Of a DNA stretch of 64,000 nucleotides, positions 1 to 9,873 are shown piece after piece. The number at the start of each line of letters is the position of its first letter. Position 1 is the first letter of the stretch. This stretch comes from Gammaproteobacteria bacterium 45_16_T64. GTDB lineage: Bacteria; Pseudomonadota; Gammaproteobacteria; Pseudomonadales; Ketobacteraceae. The stretch is taken from assembly GCA_002162955.1 (NCBI GenBank), contig MABD01000001.1:1-64000 (forward strand). The letters are read 5' to 3'. The notes beneath the pieces were generated by a model. That model saw only the letters and a program-made list of their open reading frames with translations. It did not search any database and had not been told where the DNA came from. A program made the translations under genes and the position numbers.

Positions 1-57
1 GTATATTCTTTCTTTGTTCGCTTGCTCACTGCTTTCTCCTCAATTTCTATTCATAGT

Positions 58-354
58 TTAAATGAAATTGAGTGTCCGGGTTAGTGTAGCCAGACCATCA
101 TTCAATATAGCGTGACTTTTTATATAGTGTGAATGTGTGCTGCTAAGTGGTGTAGTTATACTAATCACTACTGTGCCTTCATGGGTGTTTTGCACGCTCA
201 CTATAGGCTTATGGGACCCAGCGAGTTCTGATGAATAGTTTGTGTTCGTGGAGCCGGCTTTAGTTACATGGCGCTTTACTTTGCCAGCATACACGCCCGT
301 AGACACGCTGCCTATAATCAGCAGAACTTGAACCCTTACTAGAAATCTATTCAT
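58..354 (-). CDS. Small secreted protein of unknown function
   Basis: This 98-residue protein has an N-terminal signal peptide: Arg at residues 3 and 7, a hydrophobic stretch at about 8-20, and a likely cleavage after VYA near residue 23. The mature part is short, rich in Ser, Thr and His, and has no cysteine and no motif I recognise. The ATG at 354 is preceded by a GGGG stretch that could act as ribosome binding site. It lies 72 bp downstream of the transglycosylase gene on the same strand and could be co-transcribed. Function unknown; it could be a periplasmic or surface peptide. Confidence 0.5.
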   Translation of the reverse strand: MNRFLVRVQVLLIIGSVSTGVYAGKVKRHVTKAGSTNTNYSSELAGSHKPIVSVQNTHEGTVVISITTPLSSTHSHYIKSHAILNDGLATLTRTLNFI

Positions 355-426
355 GCGCCGGCCCCAATGTCGGTGTCATACGTCATATATTTTGATGCTA
401 ATTCATTATAGACGTTTCAGCCAAAT

Positions 427-2529
427 CTACGACTGTGTATTTAGATAGCCTAAGTAGCGAGCACGAATGCTTTTTACGTAGTGAACAGGCTCTGCACCTC
501 TGACATAACCAAATCTTGCTTTCTTATAGTATTTCGGTTGTGCGAGCAGCAGCATTGCTTTCTCGACATGGCCAAACCAACGTTTGGGATCCAGACCTAA
601 CTGAGTAGCAAGTTTGCGCGCATCTCTGACATGCCCAGCGCCAGCATTGTAAGCTGCTAACGTGAAATAGATGCGTTCTTCAAAATCTAAGTCACCGGGG
701 AATCGCCCCTTAAGCCAATGCATGTAAGCTAAGCCCGCATTGATGCCATTTTCAGGGATATGAATGTTGCTAATGCCAAGCTCTTTTGCTGTACGTGGCA
801 TTACCTGCATTAACCCTTGTGCACCCGCAAAGGATTTTGCGTTAGGGTTAAATTTGCTTTCTTGGTACATCTGAGAGATTACAAGTCGCCAATCCATGGC
901 ATATTTTGTTGCAGTTTCTTTTACTAATTCATCATAAGGGGAGAGCCTTCCGCCAGTGAAAATTCGGCTCTTCTTGTGCTTCTTCATACGCCGGCTATTT
1001 TTAAAATATTTATTGAACGTAATGTTATAGAAAAGTCCGCGATACTCTTTTTTTATAAATTGATTTAGTTTCGCCATTAACTCAGGTTGATTTTTTCGTA
1101 GCCCCCACGCGATGAATGCAGGGTCGTCTAACGTAAATGCCACCTTGAGGTTTTCTCGATAAGCCATTTCTATCGCGAGTAAATGACTGTCTGTCATAAC
1201 AAAGTCAAATTCTTCGTTTATCAGCTTAGCGAATAGTGTTTCGGTGCTTGTGGCCTTGTACTCCTTGCTGATTAAATCAACTCCGGATAACTTTAGATCT
1301 TCGAAATAGTCATAGAATGTTGTGTCAGGATTGACACCGACCGTATGATTTTTTAGCTCTTCAGGGGACGATATTTCAGGACCATTTGTTTTGCCGACAA
1401 TAGATTCACGAATGGTCAAATAGGGTTTTGAAAACATAAGCCCTTGTTCTTCGCGCTTACTCGATTGTGTTAATGACGCTGCGATTACGTCCCCCTCGCC
1501 AGCGTTGAGTGATGCAATGAGTTCAGGGATCGAATCTTTAATGATAACAGATAGGTGCAAACCGTGATTCTTTGCGAACTGTTCAATGAGATCTTTATCG
1601 AACCCCATTAGCTCACCACGCCACATGAAATAACTTGCAGGATTATTAAGTGTTAGCATTCGTAAACGTCCTGATTCTTTGATCTGTTCCCAGTTGCGGG
1701 AGGCCAGTTCTAAAGATGATTCTCTCAGGTGGTGCGAAACCAAAAACTCATTCAGTTTTTGGATTAGAGCAGGCGATGTTTTTCTGCCTGCCCAAGCAAT
1801 TGGTCGATTTTTTCGTAAAATAAACTGAGCCGCTAGCTCGGGGTGGTCTCGCATAAGAATGTTCGCTACGTCGCTGTCCAGTATCGTCGCGTCAAAGTTG
1901 TTTTGCTGGATGAGGGATAGTAGTTCTGAATCACTGGTAGAGGAGGGGGCCTTGTTTACGTTTAGAGTAATGTTGTGCTTTTTTTCTGCGCGTGCCAATG
2001 TCTCGATATAGGCGGTGCCTTCAGGTATTGTGACTGAGAAAGATGCTAGGTCTTCAATCTTACTAATAGGATGCTTGCTGCGACTAATTAAGACCTCATT
2101 AACTTTCTTAATTGGCTGTGAGAATAGGACCTTATCTAATCTGGATTCAGTTATGGTGAGGTTGGTAATGATGAGGTCGCCTTCACCCCGCTGGAGGCTC
2201 GGAATGAGCTCTGAGAATTCATCTACAAATACCCATTGAACATCAAGCTGAAGTTGTTTCGCAAAGGCTTCTGCGGTGCGCTGATAACCTGCAACGGAAA
2301 TGCCTTCCCTGGGTAATGCGTCAGCGCCGTCGAAGCGCGGTGCGATGAGTCTAAGAATGCCTCTGTCTTGGATTTGAGTTAGATCACCGGTCTCAATGTA
2401 CTCTTGGAGCACGCCAGTTGATGCGAGCGAGTCTTTCTCTGGTTGGCCTGTTGATGAGGGTGATGGGGCGTCACAGCCGGAGTTGATCAATAGCAGAAAA
2501 GCGAGGGCAAGATATGTGAATAGGCGCAT
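427..2529 (-). CDS. MltF-like lytic transglycosylase lipoprotein with two tandem solute-binding domains
   Basis: A 700-residue predicted lipoprotein. The leader ends in a lipobox-like INSGC, with the modified Cys at about residue 19. Two consecutive SBP_bac_3-type modules follow, at roughly 55-280 and 285-525; each has the family pattern of an RGEGD/AGEGD segment followed by a 'FSxPxxxxxE' segment. The C-terminal 540-700 is an SLT (GH23-type) lytic transglycosylase domain, with the catalytic Glu in QESKFNPNAKS followed by GAQGLMQVMPRTA and AAYNAGAGHV. MltF cleaves peptidoglycan with formation of 1,6-anhydro-muramyl ends, and its amino-acid-binding-like domain is thought to be regulatory. Typical MltF is about 500 residues with one binding module, so the duplication is unusual. 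Envelope (outer-membrane, periplasm-facing) location is inferred from the lipobox. Confidence 0.88.
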   Translation of the reverse strand: MRLFTYLALAFLLLINSGCDAPSPSSTGQPEKDSLASTGVLQEYIETGDLTQIQDRGILRLIAPRFDGADALPREGISVAGYQRTAEAFAKQLQLDVQWVFVDEFSELIPSLQRGEGDLIITNLTITESRLDKVLFSQPIKKVNEVLISRSKHPISKIEDLASFSVTIPEGTAYIETLARAEKKHNITLNVNKAPSSTSDSELLSLIQQNNFDATILDSDVANILMRDHPELAAQFILRKNRPIAWAGRKTSPALIQKLNEFLVSHHLRESSLELASRNWEQIKESGRLRMLTLNNPASYFMWRGELMGFDKDLIEQFAKNHGLHLSVIIKDSIPELIASLNAGEGDVIAASLTQSSKREEQGLMFSKPYLTIRESIVGKTNGPEISSPEELKNHTVGVNPDTTFYDYFEDLKLSGVDLISKEYKATSTETLFAKLINEEFDFVMTDSHLLAIEMAYRENLKVAFTLDDPAFIAWGLRKNQPELMAKLNQFIKKEYRGLFYNITFNKYFKNSRRMKKHKKSRIFTGGRLSPYDELVKETATKYAMDWRLVISQMYQESKFNPNAKSFAGAQGLMQVMPRTAKELGISNIHIPENGINAGLAYMHWLKGRFPGDLDFEERIYFTLAAYNAGAGHVRDARKLATQLGLDPKRWFGHVEKAMLLLAQPKYYKKARFGYVRGAEPVHYVKSIRARYLGYLNTQS

Positions 2530-2590
2530 TGTCGCGGTCCTTGTGTGAGATCCTATTCAACAGTCTACTATTCTATTTTCATTAGGCAAA

Positions 2591-2626
2591 ATAAAACCCC
2601 AGTGATTTTCATCGCTGGGGTTTTAT
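2591..2626 (-). terminator. Rho-independent terminator after fusA2, probably bidirectional
   Basis: A 12-bp perfect stem (2591-2602 with 2615-2626) contains four consecutive G:C pairs. It can be extended inward by GAT/ATC pairs and one wobble. A/T tracts flank it on both sides, so it can act for fusA2 on the minus strand and on transcripts from the other side. Confidence 0.85.
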
Positions 2627-2647
2627 TTAAGCAAAGATTGCTATGTG

Positions 2648-4744
2648 TTACTTAGCATTTTTCTTTGCTTCTTTCTTTTCTTTCTCTGCTGCTACAACAA
2701 CTTCTGAAACAGAAGAAGGGCAAGGCATGTAATGTGAGAACTCCATCGAGAACTGACCGCGACCAGAAGTCATGGTACGCAAAGTTCCGATATATCCAAA
2801 CATTTCTGCTAGAGGTACGTCAGCTTTGATTCGTACGCCAGTTGTGCCTGCCATCTGATCTTTGATCATGCCGCGACGACGGTTCAAGTCACCGATAACG
2901 TCACCTACGTGATCATCAGGAGTGAACACATCAACTTTCATGATAGGCTCGATCAACTGAGGGCCAGCCTTAGGCAATGACTGACGGTATGCACCTTTAG
3001 CGGCAATTTCGAATGCTACTGCAGATGAATCAACGGGGTGGTAACCACCGTCATATACTTCAACTTCAAGGTCTAGTACAGGGAAGCCTGCAAGGGTACC
3101 TTCATGCATCATGCCCTTGAACCCTTTCTCAATCGCAGGAAGGAATTCTTTAGGTACGTTACCACCAACAACAGATGAGGTGAAGGTAAAGCCACTACCT
3201 GGCTCACCAGGCTTAACACGGTAGTCAATCTTACCGTACTGACCGGAACCACCAGACTGCTTCTTATGAGTGTAAGAATCTTCGATCGCTTTAGTGATTG
3301 TCTCGCGATAGGCAACCTGTGGCTGGCCTACTTCAAGTTCTACACCGTAAGTACGCTTAAGAATATCAACTTTGATATCTAGGTGAAGCTCACCCATACC
3401 TTTAAGGATCGTGTCGCCAGTTTCTTCGTCAGATTCAACGTGGAACGATGGATCTTCTGCAATCATTTTACCAATTGCGATACCCATCTTCTCTGAACCA
3501 CCTTTGTCCTTCGGAGTTACTGCGATAGAAATTACAGGCTCAGGGAATATCATGGCTTCGAGTGTAATAGGGTCTTTAGGATCACACAGAGTATGTCCAG
3601 TTTGTACGTTCTTCATGCCAACAACAGCAATGATGTCACCGGCTTGTGCAGAATCAATCTCAGCACGATCGTCAGCATGCATTTCTACCATGCGGCCGAT
3701 TCTTTCAGTCTTGCCAGTAAACGAGTTGAGTATCGTCATGCCTTTCTTCATTACACCAGAGTAAATCCGGATAAAGGTCAGCGCTCCGAAGCGGTCATCC
3801 ATGATCTTAAATGCAAGTGCTTTAAGAGATGTTTCTGTTGTTACTATAGCGTGCTCGCCTGTTTCCTCTCCCTCTTCATCCGTTAGCGGCTGAGGCTTAA
3901 CTTCTGTTGGGCTTGGTAGGTAATCAATAACGGCGTCTAGTACAATTTGTACACCCTTATTCTTAAATGCAGACCCACAGAAAGTAGGGAAGAAGTCTAG
4001 GCTGATAGTACCCTTACGGATACATACTTTGATTTCTTCGATTGAAGGCTCAGTACCTTCTAAATACGCTTCCATTAAGGCATCGTCCTGCTCAAGTGCA
4101 GTTTCGATAAGCATTTCACGATATTCTTCTACCTGATCTACCATATCCGCAGGGATATCTTGGATTTCGTAGTTTTCTGGTAATCCTGAATCATCCCAAA
4201 CAAACGCTTGACGAGTGAGGAGGTCAACCAATCCAACGAAGTTTTCTTCTGTGCCGATAGGAAGAACCATTACTAGGGGGTTAGCGCCCAATACTTTTTC
4301 AACTTGACCGACAACGTTCAGGAAGTCCGCACCCATGCGGTCCAGCTTGTTGACGAAAATAACACGTGCAACGCCGGATTCGTTCGCATAACGCCAGTTA
4401 GTTTCTGATTGCGGCTCAACACCACCAGACCCACAGAAAACACCCACGCCACCATCAAGTACTTTCAAAGAACGGTAAACTTCGATAGTGAAGTCAACGT
4501 GTCCAGGAGTATCGATAATGTTCATGCGGTGGTCTTTCCAGAAACAGGTTGTCGCTGCTGACTGGATAGTAATACCACGTTCTTGTTCTTGTTCCATGAA
4601 ATCGGTAGTTGCTGCACCGTCATGAACTTCACCGGTCTTATGAATCTTACCTGTAAGCTTCAAAATACGTTCGGTTGTTGTGGTTTTACCAGCATCTACG
4701 TGCGCGAAAATACCTATATTTCTGTACTTGGATAAATCTGCCAT
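2648..4744 (-). CDS. fusA2: Elongation factor G, second-copy type (EF-G2)
   Basis: A full-length translational GTPase of 698 residues from the ATG at 4744. G1 is [12 protein letters not shown], the RGITI of G2 is intact, G3 is DTPGHVDF, G4 is NKLD and G5 is near GSAFKNKG. Domains II-V run to a Lys-rich tail. The open frame extends upstream to 4786, but EF-G proteins begin with a short [12 protein letters not shown]-like segment, so the internal ATG is preferred. The gene stands alone with its own terminator, without rpsL, rpsG or tuf neighbours. This is typical of the second EF-G copy in many Gammaproteobacteria rather than the str-operon gene. Whether it supports translocation, ribosome recycling or a stress function cannot be read from the sequence. 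Confidence 0.93.
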   Translation of the reverse strand: MADLSKYRNIGIFAHVDAGKTTTTERILKLTGKIHKTGEVHDGAATTDFMEQEQERGITIQSAATTCFWKDHRMNIIDTPGHVDFTIEVYRSLKVLDGGVGVFCGSGGVEPQSETNWRYANESGVARVIFVNKLDRMGADFLNVVGQVEKVLGANPLVMVLPIGTEENFVGLVDLLTRQAFVWDDSGLPENYEIQDIPADMVDQVEEYREMLIETALEQDDALMEAYLEGTEPSIEEIKVCIRKGTISLDFFPTFCGSAFKNKGVQIVLDAVIDYLPSPTEVKPQPLTDEEGEETGEHAIVTTETSLKALAFKIMDDRFGALTFIRIYSGVMKKGMTILNSFTGKTERIGRMVEMHADDRAEIDSAQAGDIIAVVGMKNVQTGHTLCDPKDPITLEAMIFPEPVISIAVTPKDKGGSEKMGIAIGKMIAEDPSFHVESDEETGDTILKGMGELHLDIKVDILKRTYGVELEVGQPQVAYRETITKAIEDSYTHKKQSGGSGQYGKIDYRVKPGEPGSGFTFTSSVVGGNVPKEFLPAIEKGFKGMMHEGTLAGFPVLDLEVEVYDGGYHPVDSSAVAFEIAAKGAYRQSLPKAGPQLIEPIMKVDVFTPDDHVGDVIGDLNRRRGMIKDQMAGTTGVRIKADVPLAEMFGYIGTLRTMTSGRGQFSMEFSHYMPCPSSVSEVVVAAEKEKKEAKKNAK

Positions 4745-5133
4745 TACGTTACTCGTTTTAGTCAGGGTCAAATTGCGCGCAAGCATACATGATTTCAGGG
4801 TGTTTTTCGAAGGAAATCCTATATTTACTTAGATTTATGCTGTCTATTCGCGTGAACAGATAGATGTAATTGCTACAAGACCTCAGAACTTGGAGAGATA
4901 ATTGCAGCTATGTGATTGAATTTGTTCGGTTATATCGATATTTCGGTACGTTAAATGTATTGAGTATCGTACAAACTGAAATGATGTGTGTTGCATTTGC
5001 GAGTTGTTAACTATAGGGGTTTTTAGGAATTTGACACTAATGAGATGAGTATCCTTACAAATTGCAGAAAATTGGCTAACAACTATACTAAATCCAAGAG
5101 CTATGCAGTAAATTTAATTGACGTGAGGGGCAT
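4745..5133. other. Divergent intergenic region, fusA2 / TonB receptor
   Basis: This 389-bp non-coding, AT-rich stretch must hold the promoters of both divergent genes. A TTGACA hexamer occurs at 5031-5036, but I find no convincing -10 at the standard spacing. The one clear structure is the imperfect palindrome at 4840-4863. No small gene was recognised. Confidence 0.6.
4840..4863. promoter_or_regulatory. Imperfect palindrome, candidate operator
   Basis: Two 10-bp arms (4840-4849 and 4854-4863) match as inverted repeats at 8 of 10 positions around a GCGT centre. The site is about 95 bp upstream of the fusA2 start and 270 bp upstream of the receptor gene. The regulator is unknown. CTGT and ACAG half-sites are 12 bp apart, so it is not a LexA box, which has 8. 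Confidence 0.3.
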
Positions 5134-7167
5134 ATGAACAAGTGTTTAACGTCGGTGATATTGGTCTATGTCCTCTGTACGCAAGCCACTGTTTTGAATG
5201 CGAAAGCTGAAGACTTGTCTGAGTTTTCATTAGAGCGGTTACTAGAAGTAGAGATTACAGTAGCGTCAGCGTTCACTGAAGACCAGTTAACGTCGAGTTC
5301 TTCCGTGACGGTAGTTGGACGCCAGCAGTGGCGGCGCTATGCTTCTCGAAATAGCCATGATGTATCAACGCACATCCCGTCTACAATGAGTTACCCCAGT
5401 TTGGGAAGTGGATCTACTGCGGTAAGGGGGTATGGAAATACAAGTTCTGGCATTGGGCTAGCAACGCTACTCGACGGGGTTCCTATAAATTCTTTGGCCT
5501 TTTCGTCATCTCAATGGCCAACACCAAATTTGAGCTTAGAAACCTTGGATCGAATTGAAATGATAAGGGGGCCAGGTTCTGCGTTGTATGGTAGTGATGC
5601 ATTTCATGGGGTTTTTGCTCAATCAACTTACATGGGCAACGAGAGTGAGCTGGAGGGCACACTTTCACTGGGCCACAGAGGTTACTACCAGACGGCATTG
5701 CGTGGGGCTAGACTTTTTAATAATGGCAGTAGTTTGAGTATGGCGATAAGTGGTGATGGTCAACCTGACCAAGATATTCGATATGAGTACATGGAACCGT
5801 TTACATCGACTGAGCATTCCAGTCAGTACGAAAACAATTACCATACCGAGTCGCTTTCATTACGATTCGATAATGAGGGTGAAAGGAAGGGGGCATATCA
5901 ACGAGCAGGGATTTACGTAAATAATCACGACGGCGTTGACTTCCCAGGAACAGGAAAGCTATTTGGTTCAAATCAACAGCGTGATAAAGAGCATATTGAT
6001 CTAGAGTCTAGTTTTTATATGGCTAGAGCAGATATGGGATATCGTTTTGATAATGAGTTCCAGTTAGAAATTAATACTGCATATTGGGAAAGTCAACTTG
6101 ATCATCTACTTGACTTCTCTCAGGTGACTCCTGCGTTTCTCGGTGGTGTGTCGGGATTCCAGCTGACACGAAATAGGGAAAATAAGCGTCTGATATCCCT
6201 TGTAGCACAGCAAAGCGATTCAATTTTTGATACTGATTGGGTTATAGAAACATCCTACAGTGAGTCAAAAATCACAGATAACAGATCTCGTTTTTTCGAT
6301 ACCAACTATACGCTGCTGTCGGATACAGAGAGTAATTCAACTGGTTTCGATAGGCGATCGAAAAGTGCGGTGTTTCAGGCCAAAACATGGTTTCTGGGTC
6401 GGAAACTTGCCGCGTTATATGGTGGGCGTATTGATGATTTTTCTGACATTGGAATTCAGCGTTCTCCTAGGCTTGGTTTTATCGTCCAGCCCGATAGAAA
6501 AAATGCATACAAGTATCTGTTCGGACGCGCCTTTAGGAATCCTTCGGCGAATGAAATTAATGGTGTTGGCGTTGCGCCTGGAAACCCAAACTTAAGCCCG
6601 GAAGTGATAGATACCCACGAACTAATTTACATGCATGTAGAAAATCGCTGGAGATTAGAGGTTGTTCTTTTCTATAGCGACTGGAAAGACGGCATTATTT
6701 TGGATGGTACCTTCGAAAATTCAGGGAACAACAAGGCTATGGGGATCGAATTAATAGCAGAAGGTAGTATCGATGATTGGTTGTGGCGAAGTAGTTATAG
6801 CTATATCGAAAGTGAAAATACTACGACAGATATTGAATATGGTGCATTCCCGAAAATGATAGTCAATGCAGATATCGGCTACCATTTTCAAGGTAAAGGA
6901 ATAGAAGTGAATGTCAGTAACCGGATTAACTACGATGTTGATGAAGGGCCCACAACCAGTGTAGACCCCAACCCGGATTCCTTACCGCATTATTGGCGAG
7001 TTGACTTGCAGGTTACTAAGTTCTATGGGGACCAATCTGAGGTATCGGTAAGTATTCTGAATCTTTTTGATAGAGAAAACTACGTTCCATCAATATGGAA
7101 CTCCGAGAACGGTATTGCTGATCAAGAAATAACACTGCAGTTGGATTGGCGTCATGCATTGTTCTAA
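5134..7167 (+). CDS. TonB-dependent outer-membrane receptor
   Basis: A 677-residue protein with a signal peptide ending near residue 25 (LNAKAED). The plug domain occupies about 40-165 and carries the family signature RGPGSALYGSDAFHG. The rest is a long beta-barrel that ends in an aromatic residue (RHALF), as expected for BAM-assembled porins. The start ATG at 5134 has a strong GAGGGG ribosome binding site. YfiR and a GGDEF-EAL protein follow, a neighbourhood seen in marine Gammaproteobacteria where the receptor is probably a signalling or nutrient-sensing partner. The ligand (siderophore, vitamin, oligosaccharide) cannot be told. No N-terminal secretin/STN domain was seen, so it is not an obvious FecA-type transducer. 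Confidence 0.9.
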   Translation: MNKCLTSVILVYVLCTQATVLNAKAEDLSEFSLERLLEVEITVASAFTEDQLTSSSSVTVVGRQQWRRYASRNSHDVSTHIPSTMSYPSLGSGSTAVRGYGNTSSGIGLATLLDGVPINSLAFSSSQWPTPNLSLETLDRIEMIRGPGSALYGSDAFHGVFAQSTYMGNESELEGTLSLGHRGYYQTALRGARLFNNGSSLSMAISGDGQPDQDIRYEYMEPFTSTEHSSQYENNYHTESLSLRFDNEGERKGAYQRAGIYVNNHDGVDFPGTGKLFGSNQQRDKEHIDLESSFYMARADMGYRFDNEFQLEINTAYWESQLDHLLDFSQVTPAFLGGVSGFQLTRNRENKRLISLVAQQSDSIFDTDWVIETSYSESKITDNRSRFFDTNYTLLSDTESNSTGFDRRSKSAVFQAKTWFLGRKLAALYGGRIDDFSDIGIQRSPRLGFIVQPDRKNAYKYLFGRAFRNPSANEINGVGVAPGNPNLSPEVIDTHELIYMHVENRWRLEVVLFYSDWKDGIILDGTFENSGNNKAMGIELIAEGSIDDWLWRSSYSYIESENTTTDIEYGAFPKMIVNADIGYHFQGKGIEVNVSNRINYDVDEGPTTSVDPNPDSLPHYWRVDLQVTKFYGDQSEVSVSILNLFDRENYVPSIWNSENGIADQEITLQLDWRHALF

Positions 7168-7199
7168 ACGTTAATCACTTAACTCACTGTGGGGGCATT

Positions 7200-7739
7200 T
7201 TGGCGAGCATTATTAGAAAGATAATTCTATTGTTGTTACTCGCAGTAATGTCACTGCCTTCGGTATCAGTTTCTTACGGCAATACAGCGACGAAGGAACA
7301 GCACTTAAAAGCAGCCTTCTTGGTCCAATTTGTAAAATATACTGTATGGCCTGATAGTTCTTCAAAAAATATCACTATCGGTGTGCTAGGCCCTGGAGCA
7401 TTTACCCAGGCGTTTTCAAAATACCAAGGTAAGAGATTGCATGGTAAAACACTTGAAATCGTAAGGATAGATGACGTTGTCGATGCAGAAACGTGCTGTC
7501 AACTGGTCTTCCTCACCTCAACTGAATCCCGAAAATCAAGGCGCATACTCAGGCATTTGGTAAAAAAACCGATATTGACGGTGAGCGAGAACAACAGCTT
7601 TACGCGGAATGGAGGGATTATAAGAATCCTAAAAAAAGGCCCTAAACTAAAATTCGTTATAAGTGTGAGAAACGCTAAGAAGTCTGGGCTAGAGTTTAGC
7701 TCGCGTATGTTGAAAGTAGCACATGCGGTGGAAAAATAG
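7200..7739 (+). CDS. YfiR-family periplasmic protein (DUF4154)
   Basis: From a TTG at 7200, preceded by a GTGGGGG ribosome binding site, the product is 179 residues with a signal peptide (IIRK then a long Leu-rich stretch, ending near SYG). The mature part shows YfiR features: the opening 'KEQHLKAAFLVQFVKYTVWP', a Rossmann-like segment with ITIGVLG, and the late 'GGIIRI' and 'KKSGLEFSSRMLKVA' elements. In Pseudomonas, YfiR represses the diguanylate cyclase YfiN from the periplasm. Here the next gene is a membrane GGDEF-EAL protein whose ATG begins 2 bases after the stop, so the pair is probably an equivalent sensor-output unit. An upstream ATG at 7146 lies inside the receptor gene and is less likely. 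Confidence 0.85.
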   Translation: MASIIRKIILLLLLAVMSLPSVSVSYGNTATKEQHLKAAFLVQFVKYTVWPDSSSKNITIGVLGPGAFTQAFSKYQGKRLHGKTLEIVRIDDVVDAETCCQLVFLTSTESRKSRRILRHLVKKPILTVSENNSFTRNGGIIRILKKGPKLKFVISVRNAKKSGLEFSSRMLKVAHAVEK

Positions 7740-7740
7740 C

Positions 7741-9759
7741 ATGGGACTCCTAAGAATTATTACTCGTATAAAGCGATCGCTTTTGGGTTACCTTCTATTT
7801 TGGATTTTGTGTATATATTCGGGGCTTTTTCCGCTCGTTGCTATGGGAATATTTTCAGTCATCGAGAAAAACAGCCAGGACCTTTTTATAAAAAACTCCC
7901 ATGTAATCCTACAAACGTTTGTAGAGTTACTCGATGGGACGGAACTTAGGGGGGCTGAAAGTAGACTGTTGGATATGCTGGATAACGCCGTCTTTGTCGG
8001 TGATCTTAGTTATGCTGACATGATTGTCGATGGTCGGGTAATTACATCCAATCTGATTGATCAAGAAAGGACAAAGAATTTTAGGGAAGACAGAGGGTTC
8101 GGAGAAGGGGGAGATCAGATCTATTTCGTATCCTCTCTGTTGTACAGTGAAAATTCAAGTAGTGCTATTATCATGCGGTTCGGTTTTGATGAAAATCCAG
8201 TTGAAGAGTCCATTCGGAATGCATATTTACGGGCAAGTTTTTTCTTTGTTGCCTATATGGTAAGTACGGTGCTGGTGTTAGTGGTGGCTGCCAGAAAAGT
8301 AACGTTACCGATTAGCAAGCTTAGAGTAAACTCCCAGTTTATTGCGTCTGGACAAATGGGGAAACGAATCGACATTGAATCGAGCTTTGATGAGGTAAGA
8401 GATCTGGCGAATGATATGGAGAAAATGCGCAGCGAGATTGTCAAGAAGTCCCGAATATTAGAAAAATCATCGAACAGAGACTTCTTAACTCAATTACCAA
8501 ACAGACTTGTATTCAGCCAGCGGCTTCAAGAATCTATTTGCTTCGCAAAAGATAATAATACGTCATTCGCATTGCTTATCATGGATCTTGATCGCTTTAA
8601 GGAGATAAATGATGGCCTAGGTCACCAGACTGGAGATCTGCTTTTACAGCGTTTATCACTGTCGATGTTGGGCGCGATCGAGATAGCGGATTTTGTCGGC
8701 CGATTGTCCGGAGATGAATTTGCTATTATTCTGAATAAGGCAGATAGCAAGAAAGTAGAGAGTGTATGCGTAAGATTGCAGGGGCTTATTCGAGAGCCCT
8801 ACAAGGTTAATGACAGAACTGTCACCGTTGGGGCAAGCTTTGGTGTGGCGTTCTATCCCCGACATGGATCTAACGAAAAAGATTTGATGCGTCACGCAGA
8901 TATAGCGATGTACCATGCAAAGAAAAGAGGACTGAGTTTTAGTGTCTTTGTAGAGCACCAGGACGAAGATATTCTCCGTCAAATGCAACTTCGTTCGGAT
9001 TTTCAGTGTGCCTTGCCAAATAAAGAGCTGCAAGTCTATTACCAGCCAAAAGTGAGGCTTGTCGATCAGAAAATATCTGGATTTGAGGCCCTCGTGAGAT
9101 GGCAGCATCCTACTGAGGGTTTGATTCAGCCTGATGATTTTTTGTTGCTTGCTGAGCAGTCGGGACTCATTAACGACCTCACGTTCTATGTTCTTCGTCA
9201 AGCAACCGCGGACACTGCTCGATGGAGGGGGCTTGGTTACGATGTTAATATTGCCGTTAACATCGCGCCAAAAAATCTAACACGTGACGCATTTAGTCAG
9301 CAGGTGCTAGATCTTATTGGCGAAACAGGGTTGTCTGCAAAGCATATCGAATTGGAACTTACAGAGAACGACATATTAGACGAACCAGTTCAAGCTATTA
9401 GAATTCTAGAGACGCTGCACAAGAAGGAAATCAAAATAGTTGTGGATGATTATGGGACAGGGTATTCATCTTTAACCTATCTGAAGAAATTACCGATTTC
9501 CATTTTGAAAATTGATAAGAGTTTCGTCATGGAAATGCAGCAAGATGATGATAACTCTGAAATCATCAAAGCTAGCATACTGATGGCTCACAATATCGGC
9601 CTTTTGGTTGTGGCTGAAGGGGTAGAGTCAGAAGACGCAATGCGATTTCTAAAGTCCTGTGGTTGTGATTGGGGCCAAGGATACTATTTCAGTAAACCTG
9701 TTCCTGGAAGCGCAATTTTGGGTTTGCTAGAATCGTTTGGGGTTCGAATGCAGCCTTAA
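7741..9759 (+). CDS. Membrane HAMP-GGDEF-EAL c-di-GMP enzyme, partner of YfiR
   Basis: About 672 residues. There are two membrane segments (about 15-35 and 165-190) around a periplasmic loop, then HAMP (about 190-245), GGDEF (about 250-405) and EAL (about 420-665). The GGDEF motif reads RLSGDEF: the first Gly is replaced by Ser, a change often tolerated but not always. The EAL domain looks catalytically complete (FEALVRW, ELTENDI, the DDYGTGYSS loop, KIDKSF, VAEGVE). Net activity, cyclase or phosphodiesterase, is therefore uncertain. The design resembles YfiN with an EAL domain added. The chosen ATG directly follows the yfiR-like stop, which suggests translational coupling; an ATG at 7723 inside yfiR is possible. 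Confidence 0.87.
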   Translation: MGLLRIITRIKRSLLGYLLFWILCIYSGLFPLVAMGIFSVIEKNSQDLFIKNSHVILQTFVELLDGTELRGAESRLLDMLDNAVFVGDLSYADMIVDGRVITSNLIDQERTKNFREDRGFGEGGDQIYFVSSLLYSENSSSAIIMRFGFDENPVEESIRNAYLRASFFFVAYMVSTVLVLVVAARKVTLPISKLRVNSQFIASGQMGKRIDIESSFDEVRDLANDMEKMRSEIVKKSRILEKSSNRDFLTQLPNRLVFSQRLQESICFAKDNNTSFALLIMDLDRFKEINDGLGHQTGDLLLQRLSLSMLGAIEIADFVGRLSGDEFAIILNKADSKKVESVCVRLQGLIREPYKVNDRTVTVGASFGVAFYPRHGSNEKDLMRHADIAMYHAKKRGLSFSVFVEHQDEDILRQMQLRSDFQCALPNKELQVYYQPKVRLVDQKISGFEALVRWQHPTEGLIQPDDFLLLAEQSGLINDLTFYVLRQATADTARWRGLGYDVNIAVNIAPKNLTRDAFSQQVLDLIGETGLSAKHIELELTENDILDEPVQAIRILETLHKKEIKIVVDDYGTGYSSLTYLKKLPISILKIDKSFVMEMQQDDDNSEIIKASILMAHNIGLLVVAEGVESEDAMRFLKSCGCDWGQGYYFSKPVPGSAILGLLESFGVRMQP

Positions 9760-9777
9760 ATTTACCAGTATTAGGTT

Positions 9778-9806
9778 CTGACACAGGTTCTAATACATCG
9801 TATAAC
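9778..9806 (+). promoter_or_regulatory. Sigma-70-type promoter for the phosphatase/hybrid kinase genes
   Basis: CTGACA at 9778-9783 and TATAAC at 9801-9806 are separated by exactly 17 bp, close to consensus. Transcription would start near 9813, about 60 bp upstream of the phosphatase ATG. Assigned by eye only. Confidence 0.5.
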
Positions 9807-9873
9807 TCTATGGGGTATAGCGTCCGCTAAGGTCTATACTTATGTTTTGTGCGAACTAAGTTTGGAGGCTGTT

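Noticed and set aside
3411-3886. Open frames antisense to fusA2
   Set aside because: The fusA2 protein is complete and conserved throughout; these frames are a by-product of its codon use.
4840-4863. LexA box
   Set aside because: The CTGT and ACAG half-sites are separated by 12 bp, not 8, so the standard LexA consensus is not met.
8656-9201. 181-residue open frame antisense to the GGDEF-EAL gene
   Set aside because: It lies fully inside a clearly conserved gene on the other strand, has no recognisable motif and no ribosome binding site.
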